41,645 bases of DNA from Cellulomonadaceae bacterium (GCA_031256435.1 JAIRQO010000082.1:1-41645); one strand, 5' to 3'. Shown: positions 33,447-41,645, counted from the first letter of the stretch. Notes: generated by a model from the sequence alone, not told the origin. Numbers and translations are program-made.

Positions 33447-33776
33447 GGCAACTGCGGCGAGCTGTGCATCGAGAAGAGGAAGCGTGGGTCCAGATGCCGT
33501 CAGTTGTCCCCATTGGTGCGCATCTAGTGACGTGAACGGAATAACTCGATCACCAAACTCAACCTCAACCGTTGCAAGCCAGTTTCCTATCCGTTCAGCG
33601 CGCTGGTGATCACGGGTTCGCAACAGTTCGATGCCACGCCTATTTTCACCTATCGTCAGGGTTGAAACGAAAAGCTGGCTGGCATTCTGAGCAGCCAACC
33701 ATGCGATGACCCCGTGGTGTCTACGGCGCTTCTGAGGCTCGGAGAAGACATTAGTATCGAGAAGGAAACCGCTCAC
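33354..33776 (-). CDS. vapC: VapC/FitB-type PIN-domain toxin
   Basis: This 140-residue putative RNase keeps the PIN acidic residues: Asp in FLLDTNVFSE (residue 7), Glu in TIGENRRGIE, Asp in LLDAQLAAVALARG, and Asp in TRNVSDFQRCGVDVVNPF; this last signature is the FitB/VapC subtype. Its start overlaps the antitoxin stop by ATGA, so antitoxin is made first. Its stop overlaps the frame-restored stop of the convergent secreted-protein gene by two bases. It belongs to a different VapC subgroup from the one at 13.5 kb. Confidence 0.93.
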   Translation of the reverse strand: MSGFLLDTNVFSEPQKRRRHHGVIAWLAAQNASQLFVSTLTIGENRRGIELLRTRDHQRAERIGNWLATVEVEFGDRVIPFTSLDAHQWGQLTASGPTLPLLDAQLAAVALARGLVVATRNVSDFQRCGVDVVNPFEFQG

Positions 33777-34039
33777 TCGTCAAACACCACGCTTGGCGTG
33801 TACCGGCGCCGGTCCCGCGCATACAAATCTTCTGCCTCATCATCCTCCAAGATTCCAGGGGCTGCGAGCAAGTGATCAACGAATGACTGTTGAGGTCTGC
33901 GAGTTCGTCTATATTCTGCGATGTCAACCACTACGGCGACTTCCCGGCCGTGACGGGTGACGATTTGCGGCTCCCCGGACTCTGCGGCGCGCAGCACTTC
34001 GCTAAACCGTTGCTTCGCCTCCTGCACCTGCCACGCCAT
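33773..34039 (-). CDS. Phd/YefM-type antitoxin
   Basis: The 88-residue protein MAWQVQEAKQRFSEVLRAAE then GEPQIVTRHGREVAVVVDIAEY is the classic Phd/YefM N-terminal DNA-binding and dimerisation unit. The C-terminal half (FVDHLLAAPGIL to the acidic EDDEAEDLYARDR) would wrap the toxin. A clear SD (GGAGG) precedes the ATG, and a 19-base palindrome lies just upstream, the expected autoregulatory operator. It pairs with the VapC that follows. Confidence 0.93.
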   Translation of the reverse strand: MAWQVQEAKQRFSEVLRAAESGEPQIVTRHGREVAVVVDIAEYRRTRRPQQSFVDHLLAAPGILEDDEAEDLYARDRRRYTPSVVFDE

Positions 34040-34048
34040 TTCCCCTCC

Positions 34049-34067
34049 TGTCTAGACTGTCCAGACA
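34049..34067 (-). promoter_or_regulatory. palindromic operator of the vapBC-type operon
   Basis: TGTCTAGACTGTCCAGACA is a near-perfect 19-base palindrome: eight of nine arm positions match around a central T. It sits about 10 bases before the antitoxin ATG, over or just after the expected promoter, where Phd-type antitoxins bind. Confidence 0.65.
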
Positions 34068-34089
34068 TCCTAGCACTTCCACGGAGCCT

Positions 34090-34105
34090 TGACCAGGCTT
34101 GGTCA
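34090..34105 (-). terminator. possible terminator hairpin after mtnN
   Basis: TGACCA and TGGTCA form a perfect 6-bp stem with loop GGCT, about 60 bases past the end of mtnN (minus strand) and ahead of the toxin-antitoxin promoter. There is no T-run, so this is tentative. Confidence 0.35.
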
Positions 34106-34162
34106 TTCGCAACCGTGGTGGTTACCGGCAAATAGCCACGTAACTTGCCGTGAGGGATTCCT

Positions 34163-34879
34163 CTATGACACGAAGGCGAGTCGCGTGAGGGCGGACACCA
34201 CGAGGGCGTGGGCGTAGGGGGCGGCGGTGTTGTTGATGAACTCCTGGAAATCGCCGGGGGCTTCGGAGTCGGCTTGGTCGGAAATCCAGCGGGCCACGGC
34301 AAAGGGAATCTGGGCATCGTGGAACACCTGGGCCACGGCGGCACTCTCCATGTCCACGGCGAGGGCGTCCGGATGGTCGGTCCGGAGTTGCTGCGCAGCC
34401 TGCGACGACGCGATGAACTGGTCCCCGGAGAGGAGTAGGCCAGAATGGCGGGTGGATTTGCTTCCTGCCCGGCTCACAACATCGGTGGCGGCGGCTTCGA
34501 GGGCGGCTGTGAGCGTGGGATCGCAGGCAACGCGGGCCGTTCCGAGGGACGGGATCTCCCATCGCGGACGGAGCGGGAACGCGCTGAAATCGTGTTGCAA
34601 CAACTGCGTGGCAACCACCACGTCCCCCGTGGACACCCCTGCCCCGAGCCCCCCGGCCGTACCCACCATGATGGCGGAATCCACGCGTTGCGCCAGCAGC
34701 GCCGCCGTGGCAGCAGCGGCCACCTTCCCCACCCCGGTCAATACCAGCATGACCTCGGTTCCCTCAATGGTGGCACGGCGAAACTCGCGACCCAGAAGGG
34801 TTTCCGGTGGGGCCACGTCCTGAGCGGCGTCCAACACGGCGGACAGTTCCTCGGGCATGGCGGCAAGAATCCCCATCAT
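34163..34879 (-). CDS. mtnN: 5'-methylthioadenosine/S-adenosylhomocysteine nucleosidase
   Basis: MtnN hydrolyses MTA and SAH to adenine and the thio-sugar, removing inhibitory products of SAM use. The protein has 238 residues: MMGILAAMPEELSAVLD gives the N-terminal glycine strand and Glu of the family, GTAGGLG binds phosphate or sugar, AVDMESAAVAQV is the nucleoside-binding signature, and FAVARWISDQAD holds the catalytic Asp. The open frame extends to 34984 but those codons fall in a repeat. TAAAGT lies seven bases before the ATG at 34879, so a leaderless start is likely. The dispersed repeat reaches to within about 25 bases of the start, so it forms the promoter's upstream side. Confidence 0.94.
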   Translation of the reverse strand: MMGILAAMPEELSAVLDAAQDVAPPETLLGREFRRATIEGTEVMLVLTGVGKVAAAATAALLAQRVDSAIMVGTAGGLGAGVSTGDVVVATQLLQHDFSAFPLRPRWEIPSLGTARVACDPTLTAALEAAATDVVSRAGSKSTRHSGLLLSGDQFIASSQAAQQLRTDHPDALAVDMESAAVAQVFHDAQIPFAVARWISDQADSEAPGDFQEFINNTAAPYAHALVVSALTRLAFVS

Positions 34880-34903
34880 AGGGGTGACTTTACGCGGGGA
34901 ACT

Positions 34904-35032
34904 GGGGGTTTCGACCGACGCGCGCAGTGCGCGCTGGCTCAACCGCCCAGAAAGGCTTGGTATAAGCGACGGGGAATGGCTCACCCGCCCAGAAAGGACC
35001 GGCTCAACCGACGGGTGTTGGCTCAGCCGCCC
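34904..35032 (-). repeat. cluster of three dispersed-repeat cores between jetD and mtnN
   Basis: Read on the minus strand, cores GGGCGGCTGAGCCA (35019-35032), GGGCGGGTGAGCCA (34977-34990) and GGGCGGTTGAGCCA (34935-34948) each follow TTTCT. The last continues into hairpin GCGCGCA-G-TGCGCGC (34920-34934), GTCGGT and TCGAAACCCCC (34904-34914). The first contains the jetD stop codon. Confidence 0.85.
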
Positions 35033-36315
35033 AGAAAGCCTTGGCTCAGGTGCATCAGTGCGGTGGCAGCGCGTTCTAGGGGGAGTTTCTCTTGTTCGAT
35101 GCGTCTTACCGGGGTATTGCCCGCGGTGGCAAGGATGGCGTAGGCCGCTTGTTCGTCGTCGGTCAAATACTCCAACGCCGCAGGCCGAGGCGTCAACGGA
35201 CTCCCATGGCGGTCCGTTGAAGCAGCCACGTCTGCAAACTCGTGGAGCGTCCCCACGTCCATGAGAATGGAATGCACGTCACGCCCGGCATCCAGGCAGG
35301 CCTTGCGCAGGTGACTCAGAATCGCGAAGCCGTCAGCATCAAGGTCACCCCAATACGCCAACACGGGCGCGGTGAGAATCCACGGCAGCGCGCCGAGCAC
35401 GGCAGAGGCGGCATTCCCTCCACCTTCCACAGCAATCCCGCCGGGGACCTCGGGGAAGTCCAGGCGGCACTCCCGATTCTCCACCACCACCACGATGCTC
35501 GGCGGGTAGGGCAGGTCAAACTCATCCCCGCTGGTCCAGGAATCGTGATGCCGTCCGCCCGTAGCGCGATACGCGGGGTCCAGGTAGGTGAACGGCACCA
35601 CGGTGCGCGGCGGGCGGAGTTCGTCACTCAGGTCCCTGCCGGTCAGCGCTTCAATCAATGCCCTGCGAGACGCGGTCAGCCACTTGGTGTGCATCCCCGG
35701 AACGCGGATTTGCTTGGCCGTGAACGCTGCGAGGTGGGGGTGCTCCGCCAGCCAGGTCAGCGCGGAAAAGAGCACCTCGCGGTCAGCGTCCGTGAGCGCC
35801 GCCACGGCTCTCAGCGTGGATGGGGTCAGGGCTGCGTCCGAGTCAAGAATGCGCTGCGCGATGGACCGCTCCGCTGCCAACTCCTTCGTCGAGTGATACA
35901 AGGCGCGAAGGGGAGCCGTGTGCTTCACGTGTTCGACGACGATGCTCGTGTACTCCACGGTGAGTTCGGCTGGTAGGTCACCGGCCCAGGCGTGAAGCCA
36001 GTGGGTCCAGGAGTCAAAGCCGAGGCGGGCAACATCGGCGCCGGTGCGGACACCGGGGCGCAGGCGAACGGTGATGGTGGTGGGGGTGTCAGTGGGCGCG
36101 GCGAGATCCTGCGATTCCGGCTGCTCCGCCGCCTCCACGCAGGATGACGGCGGGGTGGGATGCGTGGCGGATGTAGGAGTGGTTGCGTGGGATGACGGGA
36201 GAGTGGGTTGTGAGAACTCGGCGCAGATCAGGTGGGGCCAGCGTTGGGACAGGCGAGTGCGGGCTATCTCCACGGCCTCGTCCGGGAAGACGAGGCGGGT
36301 ACTGGTACTAGGCAC
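35023..36315 (-). CDS. jetD: Wadjet nuclease subunit JetD (DUF3322/DUF2220, Toprim-like)
   Basis: JetD is the DNA-cleaving subunit of the Wadjet plasmid-defence complex; it cuts small circular DNA after JetABC extrudes it. The protein has 430 residues. The N-terminal DUF3322 half (about 1-200) is rich in Ser/Pro/Thr at about 40-90. The C-terminal DUF2220 half has the Toprim-type pattern: VVVVENRECRL (catalytic Glu), EGGGNAA, and LAYWGDLDADGFAILSHLR with the metal-binding D-x-D. The start is GTG at 36315, 65 bases after jetC, with no strong SD. Its last codons (GFLGG) and TGA lie inside a copy of the dispersed repeat. Confidence 0.93.
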   Translation of the reverse strand: MPSTSTRLVFPDEAVEIARTRLSQRWPHLICAEFSQPTLPSSHATTPTSATHPTPPSSCVEAAEQPESQDLAAPTDTPTTITVRLRPGVRTGADVARLGFDSWTHWLHAWAGDLPAELTVEYTSIVVEHVKHTAPLRALYHSTKELAAERSIAQRILDSDAALTPSTLRAVAALTDADREVLFSALTWLAEHPHLAAFTAKQIRVPGMHTKWLTASRRALIEALTGRDLSDELRPPRTVVPFTYLDPAYRATGGRHHDSWTSGDEFDLPYPPSIVVVVENRECRLDFPEVPGGIAVEGGGNAASAVLGALPWILTAPVLAYWGDLDADGFAILSHLRKACLDAGRDVHSILMDVGTLHEFADVAASTDRHGSPLTPRPAALEYLTDDEQAAYAILATAGNTPVRRIEQEKLPLERAATALMHLSQGFLGG

Positions 36316-36354
36316 CGGAATTCATCCAATCAACGAGCGGTGGGGGGGTGGGGT

Positions 36355-36390
36355 TGACGGTCGGCGCTAACGCGCCTGGCTCAACCGCCC
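36355..36390 (-). repeat. dispersed-repeat copy spanning the jetC stop
   Basis: On the minus strand it reads GGGCGGTTGAGCCA, then hairpin GGCGC-GTTA-GCGCC (36363-36376), then GACCGTCAACCCC. The TGA in the core is the jetC stop. It fills over a third of the 65-base jetC-jetD gap, so a stem-loop forms there in the polycistronic mRNA. Confidence 0.8.
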
Positions 36391-39300
36391 TCGGTTCCAG
36401 AAGGTTCAACGCCGACGATCGGATGGGCGCGGGAGAGGCCGGCAGCGTTCTTGACAATCACGTAACTAGCGTCCACGTGCGGTTCTAGTGCGCTGACCTT
36501 GTCATTGGGGGCGCCTACTATCAACTGGAAGCCGAGCCCTCGCCAGGCTCCCAAGGCCCTGCCGGAGAACTGGGCGTCCGCCTTGATGAGGGCCTCGTCC
36601 AGGAACACGGGTGCGTACCGGGGGCGTTCGGCGCCCGCGTCCCCCAGTTGGTACCGCAACGCGGCGCCCACAATGAACGCCACAAGTTCCTGGCTTTCAC
36701 CGCCGGACTTCTCGCCGATGTGGTCATAGAGGGCCACGTGGGTGCCATCATCCGCTGTGATTTTCTCTGCGGATAGCCTCACGTGACGACGAACATCGAT
36801 GAGGTCCACCCGCTCGGGAGAACCGGGACGGATGCGTTCCATGAGGCGAGCCATGCGCAGGTACCGGCGTTCGCGTTCGTCGTTGGACACGTCCGTGCCA
36901 GAGGCGAGCATCTCGCGGACGGCTCGCAGTTCATTGCGGAAACGCTTCTGGGACGCGGATGTGGGACGGGACACGGTGATGTGGAGGCGATGCTCGTCAT
37001 CAGCAAAGGGAAGCGAGTCCAGGATGGCGTTCACCGGTCCGATCCGATCCGTGATCTCCCGAATGGAGCGGCTCATGGTGTGCTCCAGATCCGTGAGGTC
37101 CGCTCCGCTGAGGCGGAGCAGGGCTCGGCGCCATTCAGCTTCGAGTTCATGGAGGCGCTCGGTTTCCAGGCGGGTGAGGACAGCCTCAAAGTCCGAGTAA
37201 CTGGCATCCGGGTCCGTTCCGAGGTTGGGGTCCTGCCAGCGGGAAACAAACTGCTCAAAGGTGACGCGCAGGGCATCCGTGCTGGCGGTGACGGCTGTTT
37301 CTGCCGTCTCGCGATCATGGCGAAGGCGTTCGGACAGGCGGGCCACGGCGGCGTCGAAGTGGGCGAGGGCCTCGGCGGGGGTTTCGGTGGGGGGCTCGAA
37401 GTGGGCTGAGGAGAGATTCTGCGAGGCTTCGCCCGCAGAATGACGGGACTCGGCCACACCCGCAGAATGACGAGAGGCAGGGGTTTCACCAGTCGTCGGC
37501 TGCGCGGCCTGGCTCAACCGCCCGGATGAGGAATGACGGAGTGAAGAGGGTTCAGCCTCGGTGAGGGAATCCAGGTACTCGCGTTGGGAATCGGTGACAA
37601 CGCGCTCGGCGTCCTCGGCAGCATCAAGGACTTCTTGGGCGGCGTCTACTTGATCGGTGACCTTCTCCCAGTGGTCGGCAAGGTCCCGTGATTCAGCCTC
37701 GGCGGCACCCCATTCGCGTTGGAGCCGCGTCACTTCCCCGTCCAACTCCGTGGCCCGCGCCTCCAACTCGCCCCACTGCGGGTTGTCCGCACGGGCCTCG
37801 GAAATCACATTCCGCCAGCGTTCGCACGCGGCTTCCGCTCCTACCACGTCCACGTCATTCCAGGTCAGGTCCACCACAGTGCGGGACGCCACGGCCTGTT
37901 CCTCCACGGCACTAAGGCGCAACTCCGCGCCCCGGAACGCCTCGGCGGCACCGGTCAGGCCACTACGCGCCGTCTCAATCTCCCGGTCCAACTCACTGAT
38001 GCGCCGGGAATTGGTGAACCCGAGCAGATTGGCCCGGCCATGCCCGCCGTGAGCCCCGCCGGACCGAGAACTCGTCTGCCCGGCGCGGGTCAGCGCCAGA
38101 GGGTGCTGCGAAAGCTGCGCGGGAGTGTCCACGCACACGTAGGCAAACTGGTCCGCCAGGTGATCCCGCAGCCAGCCTTCAAACGGCCCGGAAGCGTAGT
38201 CCAGGCGTCCCGGCAGCGTTCCCGTGTTCGGGTGCGAATCGATCCGTCGCCCTGTGGGGACACCGCGGAACTGCAGCCGCACCGAGGACGTCACGGAATC
38301 GATGGCCGCTCTGAAAGCCGCCAGGTGCGCAACGTCCACCAACAACGTGCGGGCAAACCCGCCCAAGGCCAGGTTGAACGCTTCCCGCCACGGCTCGTAC
38401 TGCGTGGACACCTCCACCAGTTCGGCCACAAAGGGCAACTCCTCCGCACGCAGTCCCGCCGCCTGAGCCAACGCCAGCCGGGCACGGTGCAGGGATTCGG
38501 GAACGTTGCCGCGTCGCTTGGCCAGCGCGTCACGTTCAGCGGTGAGCGATGCCAACGTCCGTTCCGCCTCGCGCTGCGCATCACGGGCTTCATCACGGGA
38601 CACGAACGCTGCGTGCCGGGCATCAGTGCTGGCCAGACGCGCGCGTGACGCCGAGGCACACCGGTCAAACTCGGCTTCCGTGGAAATCTCCACCCGCAAC
38701 ACAGCCAGCGCACCGTCCAGGCGGGAACGGGAACGCCGCACCTCCGCCACGCGGGCCTCGGAGGCGGACAACTCTCGCTCAGCGTTCTGAATCTTGGCTC
38801 CCCCGGAGTTCCACAGGGTTTGGCGCACGCCTTCCAACTCGGATTTCCGGGCACCCACTGCGGCGTCCAATTCCCGGACTCGCTCGGCCGCCTCACGTGA
38901 GCGTCGTCGTACATCATCCTCCACAGCCCGGAGCAGACCCGCACGCTTATCCGCGCGCCACAGCCCGACGAGTGAGCCGTCATCATCCGCCGAACCGAGA
39001 GCGGCAATCACCTCAAGGCGCTGGCGGGATTCATCCACGCTGGCGCGATGCCCGCGAATGGGCGCGAGCGCCTGCACCTGGGCCTTGGCGGTGAGCATGT
39101 GCTCCCGCGTCCCGGATAGTTCATCAAAGTGATCAATGACGTCATCCGCTTTGGCGTAGGTGTCCGGCTCGGTGAGAACCATGTCCTTGTACAACTTGTC
39201 CACCGTGGTGATTTGCTGGCCTGCCTGAATGCGCGCAAGCAACCCCGCAGCCTTCTCGCCACCTCCAGCAGCACCAATGCCAAGCGTGGAAAACAGACGA

Positions 39301-39905
39301 GCCGAAAACTCGCGGTCCGTATCAAAGCAGGTCAGCCCCGCTGCGGTGAGCGCAGTCCGCCCAAATCGCGCCGTGGCGGCTTCCTCCAGGGTGCTCAGCG
39401 CAAAGCCGCCGTCAACAGTGGCCCTCACGGTCACCACGGACTCCATGGAGGACGCCCCGGACGGAACGTACCAGGCGCGCAGCCCGGTGAACTCGGTGCC
39501 CGCTTGGTCCACCCACGTCATGGCCACGGCGGTCCACGTGTCCTGACCGTCGCCACGCAATACGCGCTCCTTGGTTCCGGACTCGGTACGGGACTCGTCC
39601 ACTTTCCCGCGCGAATAACTGATGATATTGCGCTGATCCTTGCCGCGCGGGCGGCCCACCACTCCCCCGTTACTGGCACCGTTGAAGGGTGTGGTGTGGG
39701 GCATGAGCAGAGCAATGTAGGCGTCCATTAGCGTGGACTTTCCGGAGCCCGAGGCGCCGGCAAAGAGCGTGGCCGTGGAGGCGAGTTTCACGCGATGGTG
39801 GCCGCCGTAGCCACCCCAGTTCACTACTTGCAACTCCCGCGCAATCCATTGCTGCCCGGTGGAGGCGCTGGGAATCAGTCCGAAGAGCGTGTCTATCATG
39901 GTCAT
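36381..39905 (-). CDS. jetC: Wadjet SMC-like ATPase JetC (MukB-like)
   Basis: JetC is the motor of the Wadjet complex: a dimer whose heads hydrolyse ATP and which extrudes DNA loops. It has 1174 residues, starting MTMIDTLFG with its ATG in the ATGA overlap with jetB. Walker [10 protein letters not shown] lies at 50-58. Long coiled coils (about 290-480 and 640-950) surround a hinge-like middle (about 490-640). The signature SGGES is at 1067-1071 and Walker B VFLDEA at about 1100-1105; all catalytic parts are intact. In the second coiled coil, about residues 785-835 are a low-complexity stretch ([15 protein letters not shown] twice, ASQNLSS) encoded by inserted dispersed repeats. It ends EGG with TGA from another repeat copy. 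Confidence 0.95.
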   Translation of the reverse strand: MTMIDTLFGLIPSASTGQQWIARELQVVNWGGYGGHHRVKLASTATLFAGASGSGKSTLMDAYIALLMPHTTPFNGASNGGVVGRPRGKDQRNIISYSRGKVDESRTESGTKERVLRGDGQDTWTAVAMTWVDQAGTEFTGLRAWYVPSGASSMESVVTVRATVDGGFALSTLEEAATARFGRTALTAAGLTCFDTDREFSARLFSTLGIGAAGGGEKAAGLLARIQAGQQITTVDKLYKDMVLTEPDTYAKADDVIDHFDELSGTREHMLTAKAQVQALAPIRGHRASVDESRQRLEVIAALGSADDDGSLVGLWRADKRAGLLRAVEDDVRRRSREAAERVRELDAAVGARKSELEGVRQTLWNSGGAKIQNAERELSASEARVAEVRRSRSRLDGALAVLRVEISTEAEFDRCASASRARLASTDARHAAFVSRDEARDAQREAERTLASLTAERDALAKRRGNVPESLHRARLALAQAAGLRAEELPFVAELVEVSTQYEPWREAFNLALGGFARTLLVDVAHLAAFRAAIDSVTSSVRLQFRGVPTGRRIDSHPNTGTLPGRLDYASGPFEGWLRDHLADQFAYVCVDTPAQLSQHPLALTRAGQTSSRSGGAHGGHGRANLLGFTNSRRISELDREIETARSGLTGAAEAFRGAELRLSAVEEQAVASRTVVDLTWNDVDVVGAEAACERWRNVISEARADNPQWGELEARATELDGEVTRLQREWGAAEAESRDLADHWEKVTDQVDAAQEVLDAAEDAERVVTDSQREYLDSLTEAEPSSLRHSSSGRLSQAAQPTTGETPASRHSAGVAESRHSAGEASQNLSSAHFEPPTETPAEALAHFDAAVARLSERLRHDRETAETAVTASTDALRVTFEQFVSRWQDPNLGTDPDASYSDFEAVLTRLETERLHELEAEWRRALLRLSGADLTDLEHTMSRSIREITDRIGPVNAILDSLPFADDEHRLHITVSRPTSASQKRFRNELRAVREMLASGTDVSNDERERRYLRMARLMERIRPGSPERVDLIDVRRHVRLSAEKITADDGTHVALYDHIGEKSGGESQELVAFIVGAALRYQLGDAGAERPRYAPVFLDEALIKADAQFSGRALGAWRGLGFQLIVGAPNDKVSALEPHVDASYVIVKNAAGLSRAHPIVGVEPSGTEGG
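37416..37523 (-). repeat. dispersed repeats inserted in frame in jetC
   Basis: Read on the minus strand: core GGGCGGTTGAGCCA (37510-37523), a short GGCC/GGC hairpin, GACGAC and GAAACCCC, then two copies of CGTCATTCTGCGGG and an inverted repeat ATTCTGCG/CGCAGAAT (37416-37441). These are the same building blocks as at 29.9-30.3 kb. The reading frame passes through without a stop because the core is read as GGG-CGG-TTG-AGC. Confidence 0.85.
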
Positions 39906-40633
39906 GGCGTTGCCTCCTGCGGGTTGCGAAGCCACGTGGCGAGTTCCGTGAGGCGCTCCACGCTGAGCACCACCTCCACTAGCGGGGTGATGCGGTACCG
40001 CCCGGCGGCCTCCTCCTGGAGGAACCCTTCCCGCGCCAGGCGTCCAATAGCGGTGCGCACTTCTTTTTGTTGGGACGCGATGTTGGTGACGTCCGGGTCC
40101 AGGTAGCTCATGGCCTGCTCTTCCAGTTCCTCGGTGTCCACGCGCGCGGCGCGCTCACCTGCGGTGGATTCGCGCTGATGCAGCGTGCGCAAGTGGACGA
40201 GGAGGACGGTCTCCACGCGGGTGAACGGATCATCCCTGAGCAGAATGGCACCCTCCGCCTCTCCCGTGGAGACCTGCCGCTTGTAGGCGATGCCGCGTCC
40301 GCAGTCCACCACCAGCGTGATGAACAGGTCATGCAGGCGGCTTTCGATGATGCCTTGGTTTTCTAAGAGGGTTCGCCAGCGTGCGGGGTTGGCTTCTGCC
40401 GTCATGAATCGGCGACGAAGCAGGTCCACCAGGATCACGCGGACGTCAGGGTCCAGCGTGCCTTGATCGCCAGGGAAGAGTTCCTCGGGATCGGACTCCA
40501 TGGCCACAGGCGTGATGAACGCGCTGTCATGGGAGTCTGCCGAGGCTTCTGCGGGGTTGGCGTTGGGCTGGGGCGGAAGGTCTACATCGGTGACTTCATC
40601 CAGGCCCACGTCCGTCCACGTTTGGTCACTCAT
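39902..40633 (-). CDS. jetB: Wadjet subunit JetB (DUF4194, MukE-like)
   Basis: JetB is the winged-helix, MukE-like partner that links JetA and JetC. The protein has 243 residues from [10 protein letters not shown]. An acidic start precedes the DUF4194 core (about 65-240) with [42 protein letters not shown] and [18 protein letters not shown]. The ATG at 40633 overlaps the jetA stop by eight bases; an open frame back to 40681 would lie inside jetA. Its TGA overlaps the jetC ATG. The order A-B-C-D is the standard Wadjet type I order. Confidence 0.93.
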   Translation of the reverse strand: MSDQTWTDVGLDEVTDVDLPPQPNANPAEASADSHDSAFITPVAMESDPEELFPGDQGTLDPDVRVILVDLLRRRFMTAEANPARWRTLLENQGIIESRLHDLFITLVVDCGRGIAYKRQVSTGEAEGAILLRDDPFTRVETVLLVHLRTLHQRESTAGERAARVDTEELEEQAMSYLDPDVTNIASQQKEVRTAIGRLAREGFLQEEAAGRYRITPLVEVVLSVERLTELATWLRNPQEATP

Positions 40634-41645
40634 GGGTCCTCGATTCTTCGGTGGGCTGGGGTGCGATGGGCTGGGGATCATTCGGGGTCCCCACAGAGTA
40701 TTCGGAGCGCAGCGGAGAAACTCTGTGGGGTGCTAAGGCAAAAGATTCAAACGCGAGCCGCTGCCGAGTATCATCCGGACGGACCGTATCCGCATAGGCA
40801 ATCTGGTCCAGATCCGTCAATTCACCGCGGGCCGCCATCTCCAGCAAACCCACCAGGTCCACCGGGCGCCGTGCGCCCTGGGGAGCATCCGCAAACAGAT
40901 CAGCGATCCGCGCGTCAGGCAGGGCGGACTTGAGCAACGCCGCGATGGCACCGTAATCCGGACCACCCCACACGCTGACGTGATCGAGGGACTCGGGGGC
41001 ATCGTCGTCGGTCATCATGCTGAGGGCTTCCGGACCACGTGGCGGTGCCAAATCCGCCAGGGTGAAGCGAATGCGGCCGAGGTCAGCGCGCGGAAGTTTG
41101 CGCAGCGCGTCCACGTGTTGTGCGCGTTTGGACGTGGGGAGCCAGGCGCCGAGGCCCACCATGACGTCCCTCAGGAGGTCATCCACTTGGCGATCCCGCA
41201 GAGGATCATGGTGGCGCACCTGCGTGGCAATCACGCGCGAGGCTTGACGTTGAGCCGTGTTCACGTCCCCAAATCCGCGGGCAATGAGGTCAGCAACACC
41301 ACGCAGCGCCTCGGACTCGTGAGCGGGAAGGGTGGCGGCGAACGGTTGGCGAAGCACCACGTCCAGCGATTGCGCCAAATAGTCCAGCCGCTCGGGATCA
41401 TCAATAAGCCGCTGCGCCCCCACAAAAGCGCGACCCTCCGGGGTGGCCTCCAGAAGATGCTCGGAGCGCTCCAGGTATTCGCGGAGCACCTCGCCGGACG
41501 GCCGGGCGTCCTGACGCAGTTCGGTGACCGTGTCCCGCTGAATCATCTTGATGGACTCGGCCACGCGGGCAAAATCGGCGGGGAGTTCGCGCACCAGAGC
41601 CACCACGTTTTCGGCTTCCTCCCGGAGTTGCTCGTCATCCACGGG
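40626..41645 (-). CDS. jetA: Wadjet subunit JetA (DUF3375, MukF/kleisin-like), 5' part outside window
   Basis: JetA is the kleisin-like subunit bridging the JetC heads. About 340 C-terminal codons are present; the frame is still open at the window edge, and full-length DUF3375 proteins are near 480 residues, so roughly 140 N-terminal residues are missing. Visible parts include [23 protein letters not shown] and a region around [18 protein letters not shown], usual for this family. A winged-helix-like C-terminal part ([19 protein letters not shown]) follows, then an Arg/Pro tail ending PTEESRTHE. The tail region encodes a long DNA hairpin. The stop lies eight bases into jetB. Confidence 0.9.
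   Translation of the reverse strand, partial: PVDDEQLREEAENVVALVRELPADFARVAESIKMIQRDTVTELRQDARPSGEVLREYLERSEHLLEATPEGRAFVGAQRLIDDPERLDYLAQSLDVVLRQPFAATLPAHESEALRGVADLIARGFGDVNTAQRQASRVIATQVRHHDPLRDRQVDDLLRDVMVGLGAWLPTSKRAQHVDALRKLPRADLGRIRFTLADLAPPRGPEALSMMTDDDAPESLDHVSVWGGPDYGAIAALLKSALPDARIADLFADAPQGARRPVDLVGLLEMAARGELTDLDQIAYADTVRPDDTRQRLAFESFALAPHRVSPLRSEYSVGTPNDPQPIAPQPTEESRTHE
40689..40730 (-). repeat. long perfect hairpin inside the jetA 3' coding region
   Basis: CCCCACAGAGT (40689-40699) and ACTCTGTGGGG (40720-40730) form a perfect 11-bp stem; after one unpaired base on one side TTC/GAA adds three pairs. The loop, GGAGCGCAGCGGA, is like the GAGCGAAGCGAGGAGC of the 175-bp repeats. It encodes [16 protein letters not shown] in the JetA tail. 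It looks like another REP-type element taken into a coding region. Confidence 0.7.

Noticed and set aside
34880-34984. N-terminal extension of the MTA/SAH nucleosidase
   Set aside because: The added codons lie in the dispersed repeat and have no counterpart in the family, which starts at MGILAAMPEE.

Overview
The window is high-GC DNA from an actinobacterium, most likely in or near the Actinomycetaceae. It carries a mycothiol synthase (mycothiol is made only by Actinobacteria), a sortase-C pilus operon of the Actinomyces fimbria kind, many start codons placed 6-7 bases after a -10-like hexamer (leaderless genes), and two tRNA genes. I found no IS element, CRISPR array, rRNA or prophage.

Layout. 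0.26-1.26 kb: mshD (-). 1.50 kb: tRNA-Pro(TGG). 1.6-12.5 kb: one long minus-strand unit transcribed right to left. It runs shaft pilin (LPITG), class C sortase, one-domain minor pilin (LATTG), a 2326-residue tip-like protein with 14 RCC1 repeats (LPNVG), then a toxin and a ribbon-helix-helix antitoxin. Every junction is a 4-base ATGA overlap or a 1-base gap. 12.8-13.1 kb: tRNA-Gly(TCC) with its promoter region present in three tandem copies. 13.25-14.0 kb: Phd/VapC pair. 14.1-16.4 kb: ABC exporter with an EF-hand loop inserted in its ATPase domain, divergent from cysK-cysE (16.4-18.06 kb). 18.1-19.35 kb: AAA/DUF4143 ATPase behind 23-base iterons. 19.5-22 kb: divergent M13 peptidase and rpiB. 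22-29.6 kb: glgP-degV-comEA-comEC in one direction. 29.64-30.77 kb: a gene-free mosaic of direct and inverted repeats. 30.8-33.4 kb: two secreted proteins, the second probably frameshifted near its end. 33.35-34.04 kb: second Phd/VapC pair. 34.16-34.88 kb: MTA/SAH nucleosidase. 35.0-41.6 kb: Wadjet jetD, jetC, jetB and the 3' part of jetA, which runs off the window.

How parts work together. The sortase should polymerise the LPITG shaft pilin and attach the minor pilin and the giant protein, giving a pilus whose probable tip is a double beta-propeller. CysE makes O-acetylserine for CysK and ends in Ile, as expected for a CysE-CysK complex. ComEA and ComEC form the DNA-uptake channel. JetA-D form a plasmid-restricting SMC-like complex.

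The most unusual signals are: (1) the RCC1 pilus-tip operon fused by ATGA overlaps to a toxin-antitoxin pair; (2) a palindrome-bearing dispersed repeat (core GGGCGGTTGAGCCA) that lies in noncoding DNA, sits in frame inside jetC, and supplies the stop codons of both jetC and jetD; (3) the EF-hand insertion in an exporter ATPase domain; (4) tandem tRNA-Gly promoters carrying tRNA 5' stubs. All functional statements are read from sequence motifs; no database search was run.
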